DNA from: Candidatus Dadabacteria bacterium
Lineage (GTDB): Bacteria > Desulfobacterota_D > UBA1144 > Nemesobacterales > UBA2774
Direction of reading: 5' to 3'
Assembly (NCBI GenBank): GCA_020027805.1
Contig: JAHKKQ010000016.1
Coordinates: forward strand, 1-29,560
DNA: 29,560 nt
How positions within the stretch are numbered: position 1 is the first letter of the stretch; each line of letters begins with the position of its first letter. Positions 1-7,846 of this stretch are shown piece after piece. The notes under the pieces are model-generated. The model was given only the letters and a program-made list of their open reading frames with translations, was not told the DNA's origin and did not search any database. The position numbers and the translations under genes were made by a program.

Positions 1-322
1 CGTCCTCTTTCACCCTGACAATTATCTGCTTGAATTTTTGATTCGGATGCTGGGACGCAATGATATCGAGCCCCCTCACGAGCGGAAGTCCGGCGTCTAT
101 CATCGTCGAGAGCTGCCTCGTAAAGATTACGAGGTCCCTGGTGGATATCGAGCCGAAGGCAAAGTTTAAACCGAAGAGCTTGCCCTTTTCCTTTATCCGG
201 TTCGGTATAGGCTGTATCTGCATCTGCCTGAGACGGGCCAGCACCGCAGACCTGCTGGGGGCGTCCATCTCGCCCTTCTTTATCATCCCTCCAAACCTGC
301 CTTCCCAAACGAATACCGGCAT
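1..322 (-). CDS. pilC: Type IV pilus inner-membrane platform protein PilC (N-terminal part, cut by window edge)
   Basis: PilC is the polytopic inner-membrane platform of the type IV pilus, on which the PilB and PilT motors act. Only the first 107 codons are inside the window. The peptide begins MPVFVWEGR, has the lysine-rich stretch MIKKGEMDAPS, and then the family block ISTRDLVIFTRQLSTMIDAG followed by LPLVRGLDII, typical of the first T2SF (PF00482) domain of PilC/GspF. The start is the ATG at 320-322, with a GAGGGG ribosome site about 8 nt upstream. It lies 63 bp downstream of pilT on the same strand, so a pilB-pilT-pilC operon is likely. The first transmembrane helix lies beyond the edge. 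Confidence 0.92.
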   Translation of the reverse strand, partial: MPVFVWEGRFGGMIKKGEMDAPSRSAVLARLRQMQIQPIPNRIKEKGKLFGLNFAFGSISTRDLVIFTRQLSTMIDAGLPLVRGLDIIASQHPNQKFKQIIVRVKED

Positions 323-385
323 TACGGTTTCCCCTCTTTCTGCATCATCGCATTTTCATGTCTCTTCATGCCGCACCTTGGAGGC

Positions 386-1489
386 TTATTGCCTCATAAC
401 ACGCTCTTTCGAACCTTCCGAGGAAGAGCGTTCGCTTATCATTCGTTTTATTTCTTCCGGCTCCTGAGATTTCCCCATAGCATCGTCGTAACTGATGAGC
501 TTCCTCAGGTACAGATCAGCGAGGCTCTGGTTAAGGGTCTGCATCTTCCACTTCTCCTGCCCGATCTGCTGCTGTGAATAGATCTGATGCACTTTGTCCT
601 CGCGGATGAGGTTCCTGATCGCGGGATTGGGTATGAGCACCTCCACGGCGAGCACGCGCCCTCCACCGATCTTCGGTATCAGCGTCTGACAGAGTATGCC
701 TTCGAGTACGAATGACAGCTGAGCCCTTACCTGCGACTGCTCGTGCGGCGGAAAAACGTCTATGATACGGTTGATCGTCTGTACGGCCGTGTTCGTATGG
801 AGCGTCGCGAGAGTAAGGTGCCCGGTCTCGGATAACGTGAGCGCTATCTTTATGGTTTCGAGGTCCCTCATCTCGCCTATGAGAACCACGTCCGGGTCTT
901 CCCTTAAAACGCTCTTGAGAGCGTTTGCGAAACTCTTGGTGTCGCTCCCGACCTCCCTCTGATTGACCACGCAGTTCTTGTGGTCGAAGACGTACTCGAT
1001 GGGGTCTTCGATTGTAACGATATGCTCGTGCCGCTCCTTGTTTACCTGGTCGACGACGCTCGCGAGGGAAGTCGTCTTACCGGAGCCGGTAGGACCAGTA
1101 ATTACGATCAACCCCCTCGGCTTCCTGGCGAGCTCCGCGAGCACGGGGGGAAGCCCCAGGTCCTGATAGCTTTTCAGCAGGAAAGGAAGCAGCCTGAATG
1201 CGCCCGCGACTGCGCCCTTCTGGGTGAATACATTACCGCGGAAACGGCCGAGATGCTCTTTTCCGAAGGAGAAATCGAGCTCCCAGTTCTCTTCAAACCT
1301 GTGCTTCTGCATGTCGGTCAGCACGCTGTAGCAGATGTCTTTCGTATCGGTAGGGGTAAGCGGGGGATGCTTGACCGGGACCAGCTTGCCGTCGATCCTG
1401 ATCATCGGCGGCACGCCCGCAGTTATATGCAAGTCCGATGCACCGTTTTCAACCATGAGTTTTAGAAGCTTGTCTATCGCTATCGACAC
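386..1489 (-). CDS. pilT: Type IV pilus retraction ATPase PilT
   Basis: Hexameric cytoplasmic ATPase that depolymerises the pilus and powers twitching. The 367-aa product has the usual PilT length. Walker A is GPTGSGKTT at about residues 132-140. The Asp-box region follows (VTIEDPIEYVF), then the Walker B segment DPDVVLIGEMRD and the His-box TLATLHTNTA. The GEMRDLETI wording, rather than GEIRDxETA, distinguishes PilT from PilB. A C-terminal AIRNLIRE motif, characteristic of retraction ATPases, is also present. The start codon lies 15 nt after the pilB stop, so the two are cotranscribed and probably translationally linked. Confidence 0.96.
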   Translation of the reverse strand: MSIAIDKLLKLMVENGASDLHITAGVPPMIRIDGKLVPVKHPPLTPTDTKDICYSVLTDMQKHRFEENWELDFSFGKEHLGRFRGNVFTQKGAVAGAFRLLPFLLKSYQDLGLPPVLAELARKPRGLIVITGPTGSGKTTSLASVVDQVNKERHEHIVTIEDPIEYVFDHKNCVVNQREVGSDTKSFANALKSVLREDPDVVLIGEMRDLETIKIALTLSETGHLTLATLHTNTAVQTINRIIDVFPPHEQSQVRAQLSFVLEGILCQTLIPKIGGGRVLAVEVLIPNPAIRNLIREDKVHQIYSQQQIGQEKWKMQTLNQSLADLYLRKLISYDDAMGKSQEPEEIKRMISERSSSEGSKERVMRQ

Positions 1490-1504
1490 TCTATCCTCCG
1501 CAGA

Positions 1505-3259
1505 TTAATCATCGGCCGCTGTATTCCTCACGACTTCCTCGATCGAGGTAATACCATTTTTCAGCTTCTGAAGGGCGCTTTGCCTGAGCGTTCTCATGCC
1601 CTGCCTGAACGCTTCCCGCTTTATTTCGAGAGACGAGGCGCCGCTGAGTATGAATTCCTTGAGCTCGTCGGTCAATTCCATAACTTCGAACACGGCGAGC
1701 CTGCCTTTATACCCGGTCCCGGAGCACGTCTTGCAGCCTTCGCCCTTGCCTTTATAAACTATGTAATCGGAAACTTCCTTGGGAGGCACCCCGAGATCTA
1801 TCAGCACCTGGGGAGCGACCTCCGTTTCCTGCTTGCAATCGTGACAAACCACCCTTACGAGACGCTGAGCAACTATGGCGTTGAGGGACGCTGTGACGAG
1901 GAACGGCTCCACACCCATATTTAGGAGCCTCGTTATTGTAGACGGGGCGTCGTTGGTATGGAGTGTCGAGAGGACGAGGTGTCCGGTCAGCGCGGACTTA
2001 ATCGCTATCTCCGCCGTTTCGTAATCCCTGATCTCGCCGACGAGGAGAATGTCCGGGTCCTGTCTTAAGAACGACCTCAGGCAGGAAGCGAACGTTAGAC
2101 CGATCTCCTCGTGCACCTGCACCTGGTTTACACCGGGGAGACTGTACTCCACGGGGTCTTCGGCCGTCGAGATGTTTACGTCTGCCTGGTTTAGATCCAT
2201 GAGGCTCGAGTAGAGGGTCGTCGTTTTACCGCTTCCCGTCGGGCCCGTGATAAGCACCATTCCAAACGGCTGGTATATCGACCTCCTGAAAACCTCGAGC
2301 TGGTCCTCATAAAACCCGAGCTTTGTCAGGTCCAGCTGCAGAGACTCTTTGTCCAGAATCCTCATTACGACCTTTTCTCCAAACAGTGTCGGAACCACGG
2401 AAACACGGTATTCCATTGTCCTGTTCTGGTTCATCTTCACCTTGATTCGACCGTCCTGAGGGAGCCTCCTCTCCGCTATGTCGAGGCTCGACATTACCTT
2501 TATTCTCGATGATACCGCGTTTTTGAGCTTTAACGGCGGGTGCATTATATCGTACAGCACCCCGTCTATCCTGTACCTTACCCGGAGAGATTTTTCGTAG
2601 GGCTCGATATGTATATCGCTCGCGCCCTTCCTGATCGAATCCATCAGCAGATGGTTTACGAGCTTGATTACGGGGGCTTCTTCCGAGGCTCTTTCGAGGT
2701 CGTTGAGGTCTATATTTTCTTCGCCGCTTATCTCGATAAGGAATTCATCGAGGTCGCCCATGAGCTTGTCTACTGCGGCCGTGTTCTCCTGGGCCTTCCT
2801 CGCGTCTTCCCATTCCTTTTGAGAGCCGTAGAACCTCTCGATCGCATTTCTTATGGACCTTTCCGAGGTCACGACGACTTCGATGTTGTGGCCGGTCGCG
2901 AACTTGAGGTCATCCACAGCGAAAATGTTCGACGGATCGGACATTGCGACGACCAGCGTCGACCCGGATTTGTTTATCGGGATAAGTTTATGTTTTATTG
3001 CGGATTCTCTGGAAACGGATTTCAAAACGTCGATCGCGATTTCGAACTGGTCGAGGTTTATTGCGGGAACCCCGTATTGCTTGCTCAGATACGCGACCAG
3101 CTGGTGCTCGTCTATGTATCCGAGGTTGAGGAGGGTCTCCCCAAGCCTTTTCCCCGTTTCCTTCTGCTCCTGTATGGCGGTTTTGAGCTGATCAAGGTTT
3201 ATTACATCCTCTTTGATCAGTATATCGCCCATCTGTGCGCTGACTCGCTGCTCTTTCAT
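1505..3259 (-). CDS. pilB: Type IV pilus extension ATPase PilB with MshEN-type N-terminal domain
   Basis: Hexameric ATPase that drives pilus assembly. 584 aa, normal for PilB. Residues about 8-70 form a T2SSE_N/MshEN domain with two tandem motifs; the second (from residue 38) matches RLGxxLxxxG...LxxxLxxQ exactly, while the first has Q in place of the leading Arg. The ATPase core follows: Walker A GPTGSGKTTT (about 339-348), Asp-box TAEDPVEY, Walker B DILLVGEIRD and His-box LSTLHTND. A zinc-binding tetracysteine set is present at Cys472, Cys475, Cys509 and Cys512. First gene of the pilus operon; pilT follows 15 nt downstream. The ATG at 3259 has only a weak AGAG ribosome site. Confidence 0.95.
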   Translation of the reverse strand: MKEQRVSAQMGDILIKEDVINLDQLKTAIQEQKETGKRLGETLLNLGYIDEHQLVAYLSKQYGVPAINLDQFEIAIDVLKSVSRESAIKHKLIPINKSGSTLVVAMSDPSNIFAVDDLKFATGHNIEVVVTSERSIRNAIERFYGSQKEWEDARKAQENTAAVDKLMGDLDEFLIEISGEENIDLNDLERASEEAPVIKLVNHLLMDSIRKGASDIHIEPYEKSLRVRYRIDGVLYDIMHPPLKLKNAVSSRIKVMSSLDIAERRLPQDGRIKVKMNQNRTMEYRVSVVPTLFGEKVVMRILDKESLQLDLTKLGFYEDQLEVFRRSIYQPFGMVLITGPTGSGKTTTLYSSLMDLNQADVNISTAEDPVEYSLPGVNQVQVHEEIGLTFASCLRSFLRQDPDILLVGEIRDYETAEIAIKSALTGHLVLSTLHTNDAPSTITRLLNMGVEPFLVTASLNAIVAQRLVRVVCHDCKQETEVAPQVLIDLGVPPKEVSDYIVYKGKGEGCKTCSGTGYKGRLAVFEVMELTDELKEFILSGASSLEIKREAFRQGMRTLRQSALQKLKNGITSIEEVVRNTAADD

Positions 3260-3776
3260 CTCTATTTTGTCGTTTTCCGGATCCCTATTAAGTTACGGTT
3301 GATATGCATCTCGGTTCTTCAACCCCGATGGCTTGGGTCAGAAGCCTTGCACCATATCTTTATCTTTTCGAACATATTCCCCTCATCCAAGTATAGGCCC
3401 AATCTCGCGTATATAGTTGATCCGCTTTAAATAAACCCATACACATCAACCATCTACTAAAATAGCAAAATATATGCCATGGAACCAAAGAAGCCCTGTC
3501 AGCACATAAGTTACTAAGATGACAATAGAATCTTAAGAATTTCTTGTAACCCGCGGTTATCACTAGTGATTTGAGATGACGAATATTGTTTGGCAGAGAC
3601 TTTATTTGTCACCGGGATGGGACATTACACAAAAGAAGAATTAAATATTTCATAATAGAAGCAAGTTATGGAATGCATACGGCGTCCGGATCAATTTTTT
3701 TCCGTCACGGGCATGCTGACTTCTATGACGAGTTCAATCCGCACCATAATACCCTCGTTCGGGTAGAATTAAGCGC
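3260..3776. other. Non-coding divergent region between pilB and trmFO
   Basis: About 517 bp with no credible gene. It is visibly richer in A/T than the flanking genes, and the short open frames in it resemble no family I know. It must hold the promoters for pilB (-) and trmFO (+). Visible items are a perfect 12-bp palindrome ATCACTAGTGAT at 3559-3570, a CCGCGG palindrome at 3551-3556, a possible stem-loop upstream of pilB at about 3306-3330 (CATC and GGTT pairing with AACC and GATG), and a -10-like TAGAAT at 3764-3769 directly before trmFO. No matching -35 could be assigned for the last. Confidence 0.6.
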
Positions 3777-5114
3777 ATGAACGAAGAAAAGCGGATAATA
3801 ATAGCGGGCGGCGGGCTCGCGGGGTCGGAGGCGGCCCATGCGGCATCGAAATTGGGCATTAAGGTCAAATTATACGAGATGAGGCCGATTAAAACGTCCC
3901 CGGCTCATGATACCGGCGATCTGGGAGAGCTCGTATGCAGTAACTCTCTAAAATCCGACTCCATCGAAAATGCGAGCGGAATACTAAAAGAGGAGATGAG
4001 GCAGCTGGGCTCGCTCGTCATAGAGGCAGCCGAGGCGACACGCGTCCCTGCGGGTAAAGCCCTGGCTGTAGACCGGATTGCCTTCGCGCGGTATATCACC
4101 GGGAAACTCGAAAATAATCCGCTCGTCGAATTGGTGAGGGAAGAATTCAGGAATATTCCCGACACTCCCGGCACACCCCTTATTATCGCGACCGGGCCCC
4201 TGACGTCGGAGGCTCTCGCAGAAGACATCCGGGATCTAACCGACTCCGGTCATTTATATTTCTACGACGCGATATCCCCCATAATCGACGGGGATTCGAT
4301 AGATTACTCGAGGGTTTACAGGGCATCGAGGTATGAGAACGGGGAGGAGGCAGAAGGAGATTATATAAACTGCCCTATAAATAAGGAGGGATACTACGCG
4401 CTTGTAGAGGAAATATTGAAGGCCGAGAAGACCGAGACGAGGGATTTCGAAAAGGGGATCTATTTCGAGAGCTGCCTGCCGGTCGAGGAGATCGTCGAGC
4501 GGGGCAGGGATACATTGAGGTTCGGTCCCGCGCGGCCCGTAGGTCTAAGGGACACGCGCACCGGAATAATGCCCTTTGCCGTCGTCCAGCTGAGGTCAGA
4601 GAACATAGAACGCTCGATGTACAACATGGTCGGGTTTCAGACCAAGCTCAAATATCCCGAGCAGCGGAGGATATTTAGGATGATTCCCGGGCTCGAGAAG
4701 GCCGAGTTCATGAGATACGGGAGCGTCCATAGAAACACTTACATCGACTCCCCTAGACTGCTGCGCGAAACGCTTCAGCTTAAGAACCATGGCCGGATAT
4801 TCTTTGCAGGCCAGATAGTAGGGGTCGAAGGGTACATCGAATCAGCGGCTATGGGCATCATAGCGGGCATCAATGCATCGAGGACCGCCATGTGCGAGGC
4901 GCCCATAGTCCCATCCCCGGAGACCGCAATCGGCTCTCTCCTCAGATATATATCTGACGGGAGTATTAAACACTTTCAGCCGATGAACATAAATTTCGGA
5001 CTATTCCCCCCTCCAGGGGAAAAGGTCCCGAAATCCCAGAAGAAAAGCTACATTGCAGAAAGAGCCCTCGGAGCCATGTCCCGGTTTTTCCCGTTCCGGC
5101 CGCCGTCAATTTAA
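3777..5114 (+). CDS. trmFO: Methylenetetrahydrofolate--tRNA-(uracil-5-)-methyltransferase TrmFO
   Basis: FAD- and folate-dependent enzyme that makes 5-methyluridine at position 54 of tRNA, using 5,10-methylene-tetrahydrofolate as carbon donor. The 445-aa product has the N-terminal dinucleotide-binding motif IIIAGGGLAGSEAA. It then has the family signature GELVCSNSLKSDS, with Cys54 matching a catalytic cysteine known in TrmFO, and ESCLPVEE with Cys233 as the second conserved cysteine. RFGPARPVGL and FAGQIVGVEGY are also diagnostic. The start is the ATG at 3777; no clear ribosome site precedes it, and a TAGAAT box ends 7 nt before the ATG. The following merR has its own promoter. Confidence 0.96.
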   Translation: MNEEKRIIIAGGGLAGSEAAHAASKLGIKVKLYEMRPIKTSPAHDTGDLGELVCSNSLKSDSIENASGILKEEMRQLGSLVIEAAEATRVPAGKALAVDRIAFARYITGKLENNPLVELVREEFRNIPDTPGTPLIIATGPLTSEALAEDIRDLTDSGHLYFYDAISPIIDGDSIDYSRVYRASRYENGEEAEGDYINCPINKEGYYALVEEILKAEKTETRDFEKGIYFESCLPVEEIVERGRDTLRFGPARPVGLRDTRTGIMPFAVVQLRSENIERSMYNMVGFQTKLKYPEQRRIFRMIPGLEKAEFMRYGSVHRNTYIDSPRLLRETLQLKNHGRIFFAGQIVGVEGYIESAAMGIIAGINASRTAMCEAPIVPSPETAIGSLLRYISDGSIKHFQPMNINFGLFPPPGEKVPKSQKKSYIAERALGAMSRFFPFRPPSI

Positions 5115-5195
5115 CAGAATACTGGCTCTGACCGAAGAGGTTCTTCACACTTTAAAGTCACGGTATAAATATAGGCAATACCTAATCATTTACAC

Positions 5196-5224
5196 TTGAC
5201 AATTCACCCAAAGTGGTCTAATTT
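5196..5224 (+). promoter_or_regulatory. Promoter of the merR - tRNA-Pro unit (TTGACA-17-TAATTT)
   Basis: A perfect -35 TTGACA at 5196-5201, a 17-bp spacer and a -10 TAATTT at 5219-5224. Transcription should begin about 7 nt further on, at about 5231, immediately before the merR ATG at 5232. The mRNA would therefore be leaderless or nearly so. No ribosome-binding site lies between the box and the ATG. Confidence 0.65.
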
Positions 5225-5231
5225 TTAAACT

Positions 5232-5576
5232 ATGTTGCAGAATAAAGCCGAAGTGAGTCTTCCTGATAAGATATATTTCCGGATTGGGGAAGTAAGTGAT
5301 TTTACCGGGATCAAACCCTATGTGCTAAGGTACTGGGAGAGTGAATTCGAAGAGATAACCCCGATCAGGAGAAAGTCGCAGAGACTTTATGACCGTGAGG
5401 CCATACACACGATAATTAAGATTAAAAATATGCTTTATGAGCAGAGTTTTACGATAGCCGGCGCCAAGAAGAAGCTTAAAGAAGAAGCCAATCAGAAGCG
5501 TGTCAGCACTAAGGTAAACGTTTTGCTGCATGAAGTATTGGGCGAATTGAAATCCATTAAGCAGAACCTGGGCTAG
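5232..5576 (+). CDS. MerR-family transcriptional regulator
   Basis: Small 114-aa DNA-binding protein. Residues about 14-82 are a MerR-type winged helix-turn-helix (YFRIGEVSDFTGIKPYVLRY, then WESEF and RRKSQRLYDREAI). The rest is a short basic/coiled C-terminal helix with no cysteine-rich or ligand-binding domain, so it is not a metal sensor of the MerR/CueR kind. Its position directly before a tRNA-Pro gene matches the small MerR protein found between ihfA and tRNA-Pro in many proteobacteria; ihfA is not next to it here. Its target is unknown. The ATG coincides with the predicted transcription start. Confidence 0.85.
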   Translation: MLQNKAEVSLPDKIYFRIGEVSDFTGIKPYVLRYWESEFEEITPIRRKSQRLYDREAIHTIIKIKNMLYEQSFTIAGAKKKLKEEANQKRVSTKVNVLLHEVLGELKSIKQNLG

Positions 5577-5624
5577 TTTATTCGCCTCTCCCTCTTTCCA
5601 TAGAAACTTTCCATAGCACTCACA

Positions 5625-5701
5625 CGGGGTGTAGCGCAGCTTGGTAGCGCATCGGCATGGGGTGCCGAGGGTCGCCGGTTCGAGTCCGGCCACCCCGACC
5701 A
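5625..5701 (+). tRNA. tRNA-Pro(GGG), CCA end encoded
   Basis: A complete cloverleaf of 77 nt. The acceptor stem CGGGGTG pairs with CACCCCG and has the C1-G72 pair typical of bacterial tRNA-Pro. The D-arm is closed by GCGC/GCGC. The anticodon stem TCGGC/GCCGA encloses the loop ATGGGGT with anticodon GGG at 5659-5661. The T-arm is GCCGG-TTCGAGT-CCGGC. Discriminator A73 is followed by an encoded CCA (5699-5701). It reads CCC and CCU codons. It lies 48 nt after merR and is probably transcribed with it. Confidence 0.98.
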
Positions 5702-5813
5702 TATACTGATACATTTTTCAGTTAAAGAATTATTAACGAAACTTGCCCGGCGCTGTCAATTGTGTATTTTCTATTGCCTGACCGGATGATTCCATCCCAT
5801 CGGTAAATAAGAC

Positions 5814-6572
5814 ATGCCCCCGACTATACTCATATCGAACGACGACGGAATAAATTCGGAAGGGCTTCACAAGCTCCACGAAGCCCTGAAACCGCTCGGG
5901 GAGGTCTACATAGTAGCTCCGGACAGGGACCAGAGCGCCGTGAGCCATTCGTTGAGCCTCTACCGTCCGCTCAGGATCGAGCAGATATCGGATAATGTTT
6001 ACACCGTGGACGGGACCCCTACGGACTGCATCAACCTGGCTATAAACGGGATACTGAAAGACAGGAAGCCCGACTTGGTCGTCTCGGGGATAAACAAGGG
6101 AGAGAACCTGGGCGACGATATAACGTATTCGGGCACAGTGAGCGCGGCCATGGAAGGAGCCCTCCTCGGAATCAACTCGATCGCTATATCGCTGGCGACG
6201 AAGGTAGATTTCAACTTCGATGCGGCTTCCCATTATTCTAAGATCATTGCGAATTACGTGCTGGAAAAAAAGCTCCCGGAGGATACCGTTCTGAACGTGA
6301 ACATCCCCAACCTCCCTGTCGGGAAAATTAAAGGCGTCCTGGTGACGAGACAGGGCAAGCGCGTATACGGAGAGCCGGTAGTGGAAAAGGTCGACCCCAG
6401 GGGGAAAAAATACTACTGGATCGGGGGATACGAGCTCGGGTCCGTCGAGATAGAGAACTCGGACATAACAGCCGTGAGGGACGGCTACATCTCGGTGACG
6501 CCGATATGCCTCGACCTCACTAATTATGGATTCCTCGAGAGGCTCAGATCAGACCTGTCACAGGAGCCCTGA
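5814..6572 (+). CDS. surE: 5'/3'-nucleotidase SurE
   Basis: Metal-dependent phosphatase acting on nucleoside 5'- and 3'-monophosphates, linked to stationary-phase survival. 252 aa, the family's normal size. The metal-binding NDDG is at residues 9-12. It is followed by YIVAPDRDQSAVSHSLS, DGTPTDCINLAI, and SGINKGENLGDDITYSGTV with the conserved Asn and Asp/Gly metal-site residues. The start is the ATG at 5814 (MPPTILISNDDG), which places the motif at the usual distance from the N-terminus. It lies 112 nt downstream of tRNA-Pro. There is no strong ribosome site. Confidence 0.95.
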   Translation: MPPTILISNDDGINSEGLHKLHEALKPLGEVYIVAPDRDQSAVSHSLSLYRPLRIEQISDNVYTVDGTPTDCINLAINGILKDRKPDLVVSGINKGENLGDDITYSGTVSAAMEGALLGINSIAISLATKVDFNFDAASHYSKIIANYVLEKKLPEDTVLNVNIPNLPVGKIKGVLVTRQGKRVYGEPVVEKVDPRGKKYYWIGGYELGSVEIENSDITAVRDGYISVTPICLDLTNYGFLERLRSDLSQEP

Positions 6573-6814
6573 TTTAAAACGCACCGGCAAACGCGCTACC
6601 GAGTCCGGAGACCAATCCCGTGAATACCTCCCTTAACATATAAGCAACCGCACCCTTATTCCGGCTAAAGGCGGTCTAACTGGATCTCGTCACCCTTATC
6701 ATCGGCGAACATGCACGCTGCCTTCGGCGAGGCCGCAAAATTAACGTTTTTGATCAAGTATGAAGGAAAAACATCCACTGAAAATAGAATTTAAGCGTCC
6801 TGAGTGGTATCATA

Positions 6815-7822
6815 TTGCCTGTGAGGCAGATTAGGTTAAAACACCTGAAAAAACCGCGTAAAAAATCCTTCCTCCCTTTTATAATCGGCTCGGTATTCTT
6901 TCACCTGCTCATTCTGGCCATTATTCTGGTCTATCAGTTCGAAATCATAGATAAACAGGCGAAGAAAGAAAAGAAGGAACCGGATTATATCGAGATTACC
7001 GAGCTGCCCGTACCCAAGGAAAAGGAAACAAAGCCGCCCGAAGAGACCAAGCGGCTCGCAGAACGGTCACACACTGCAAAGGAAGAAAAAACCAGAGACG
7101 AGTACACGAAGAGGTCGGTAGCGCTCCCTCCGCCGCAAAAACCGGCAGCCCCGCAGAAACCGAAACGTGAAGTTAAGAAGCAGGAACCAAAAAAAACCGC
7201 GAAGAAACAAGAGACTAAAGCAAAGACCGCCGAAAAACCAAAACAAGAGACGACAGGGCAGAGCATTACGCGCGAAGACCTGCTCCGCGACAAGACCCTG
7301 GCGTCACTTCCCAAGGAGCAGCTCAAAGAAGATACCGGCAGTCAGAAAGCGACCAGCCAAAAATACGAGGAGCGGGCCGTTCCCAACATATCGAAGGAGC
7401 AGCTGTTCAGCAACGTCCCGAATACATTCCCTGAGAGCTCGCAGGGCACTCAGGATTATCTCGGGGCGCGTGACGTAAACATGAGGGAGGACACGGTCGA
7501 GCTTAGCACAACCGAATTCAGATACCTGTCCTATTTCTCAAAGTTAAAGAGTCAGATAGAAAGCGTCTGGAATTACCCGGAAGAATCGCGTTATCGGGGC
7601 GAAGAGGGACAGCTGTTTCTCGTGTTCACGATTAAGCGGAACGGCGACCTCGAAAATATCGAGCTATTAAACTCTTCCGGATACGCGCGTCTCGACAACG
7701 AAGCCATAAGGGCAATCAGATCGGCTTCGCCCTACTCTCCGTTCCCCGAAGGCTGGGGAGCTATGGAGAGACTCCACATCAAAGCGACATTCATTTATCA
7801 ATTCGGCGGATTCATCAGGTAG
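6815..7822 (+). CDS. TonB-family energy-transducing protein
   Basis: A 335-aa protein with TonB architecture. It has a basic cytoplasmic N-terminus, one transmembrane anchor at about residues 19-41 (FLPFIIGSVFFHLLILAIIL), a long Pro/Lys/Glu-rich periplasmic linker (about 48-160), and a C-terminal TonB domain (about 240-335: SYFSKLKSQIESVWNYP, FTIKRNGDLENIELLNSSGY, DNEAIRAIRSASPYSPFP). It should couple the inner-membrane proton gradient to an outer-membrane partner. No exbB, exbD or TonB-dependent receptor is in the window, so the partner is unknown; a TolA-like role is possible. The start is TTG at 6815, with GAGTGG 7 nt upstream; the in-frame GTG at 6821 is the alternative. Confidence 0.85.
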   Translation: MPVRQIRLKHLKKPRKKSFLPFIIGSVFFHLLILAIILVYQFEIIDKQAKKEKKEPDYIEITELPVPKEKETKPPEETKRLAERSHTAKEEKTRDEYTKRSVALPPPQKPAAPQKPKREVKKQEPKKTAKKQETKAKTAEKPKQETTGQSITREDLLRDKTLASLPKEQLKEDTGSQKATSQKYEERAVPNISKEQLFSNVPNTFPESSQGTQDYLGARDVNMREDTVELSTTEFRYLSYFSKLKSQIESVWNYPEESRYRGEEGQLFLVFTIKRNGDLENIELLNSSGYARLDNEAIRAIRSASPYSPFPEGWGAMERLHIKATFIYQFGGFIR

Positions 7823-7846
7823 TCATCAGGATTAGGATATTGAGCG

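Noticed and set aside
2540..3430. Long open frame (296 codons) on the plus strand opposite pilB
   Set aside because: It is the antisense of the well-supported PilB ATPase; no family resemblance.
3280..3430. GEMM-type (c-di-GMP/cGAMP) riboswitch before pilB
   Set aside because: Some hairpins fit loosely, but the conserved tetraloop and receptor core could not be identified by eye.
3559..3570. ATCACTAGTGAT resembles a cloning-vector (T-vector) junction
   Set aside because: Flanking bases do not match vector polylinker sequence, so chance or an operator is more likely.
3360..3780. Two short open frames in the pilB-trmFO spacer (3360-3563 minus, 3586-3780 plus)
   Set aside because: No ribosome site, odd composition, no similarity, and base composition unlike coding DNA here.
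6760..6834. 24-codon open frame MKEKHPLKIEFKRPEW overlapping the tonB start
   Set aside because: Too short, no similarity or ribosome site; possibly a leader peptide but unsupported.
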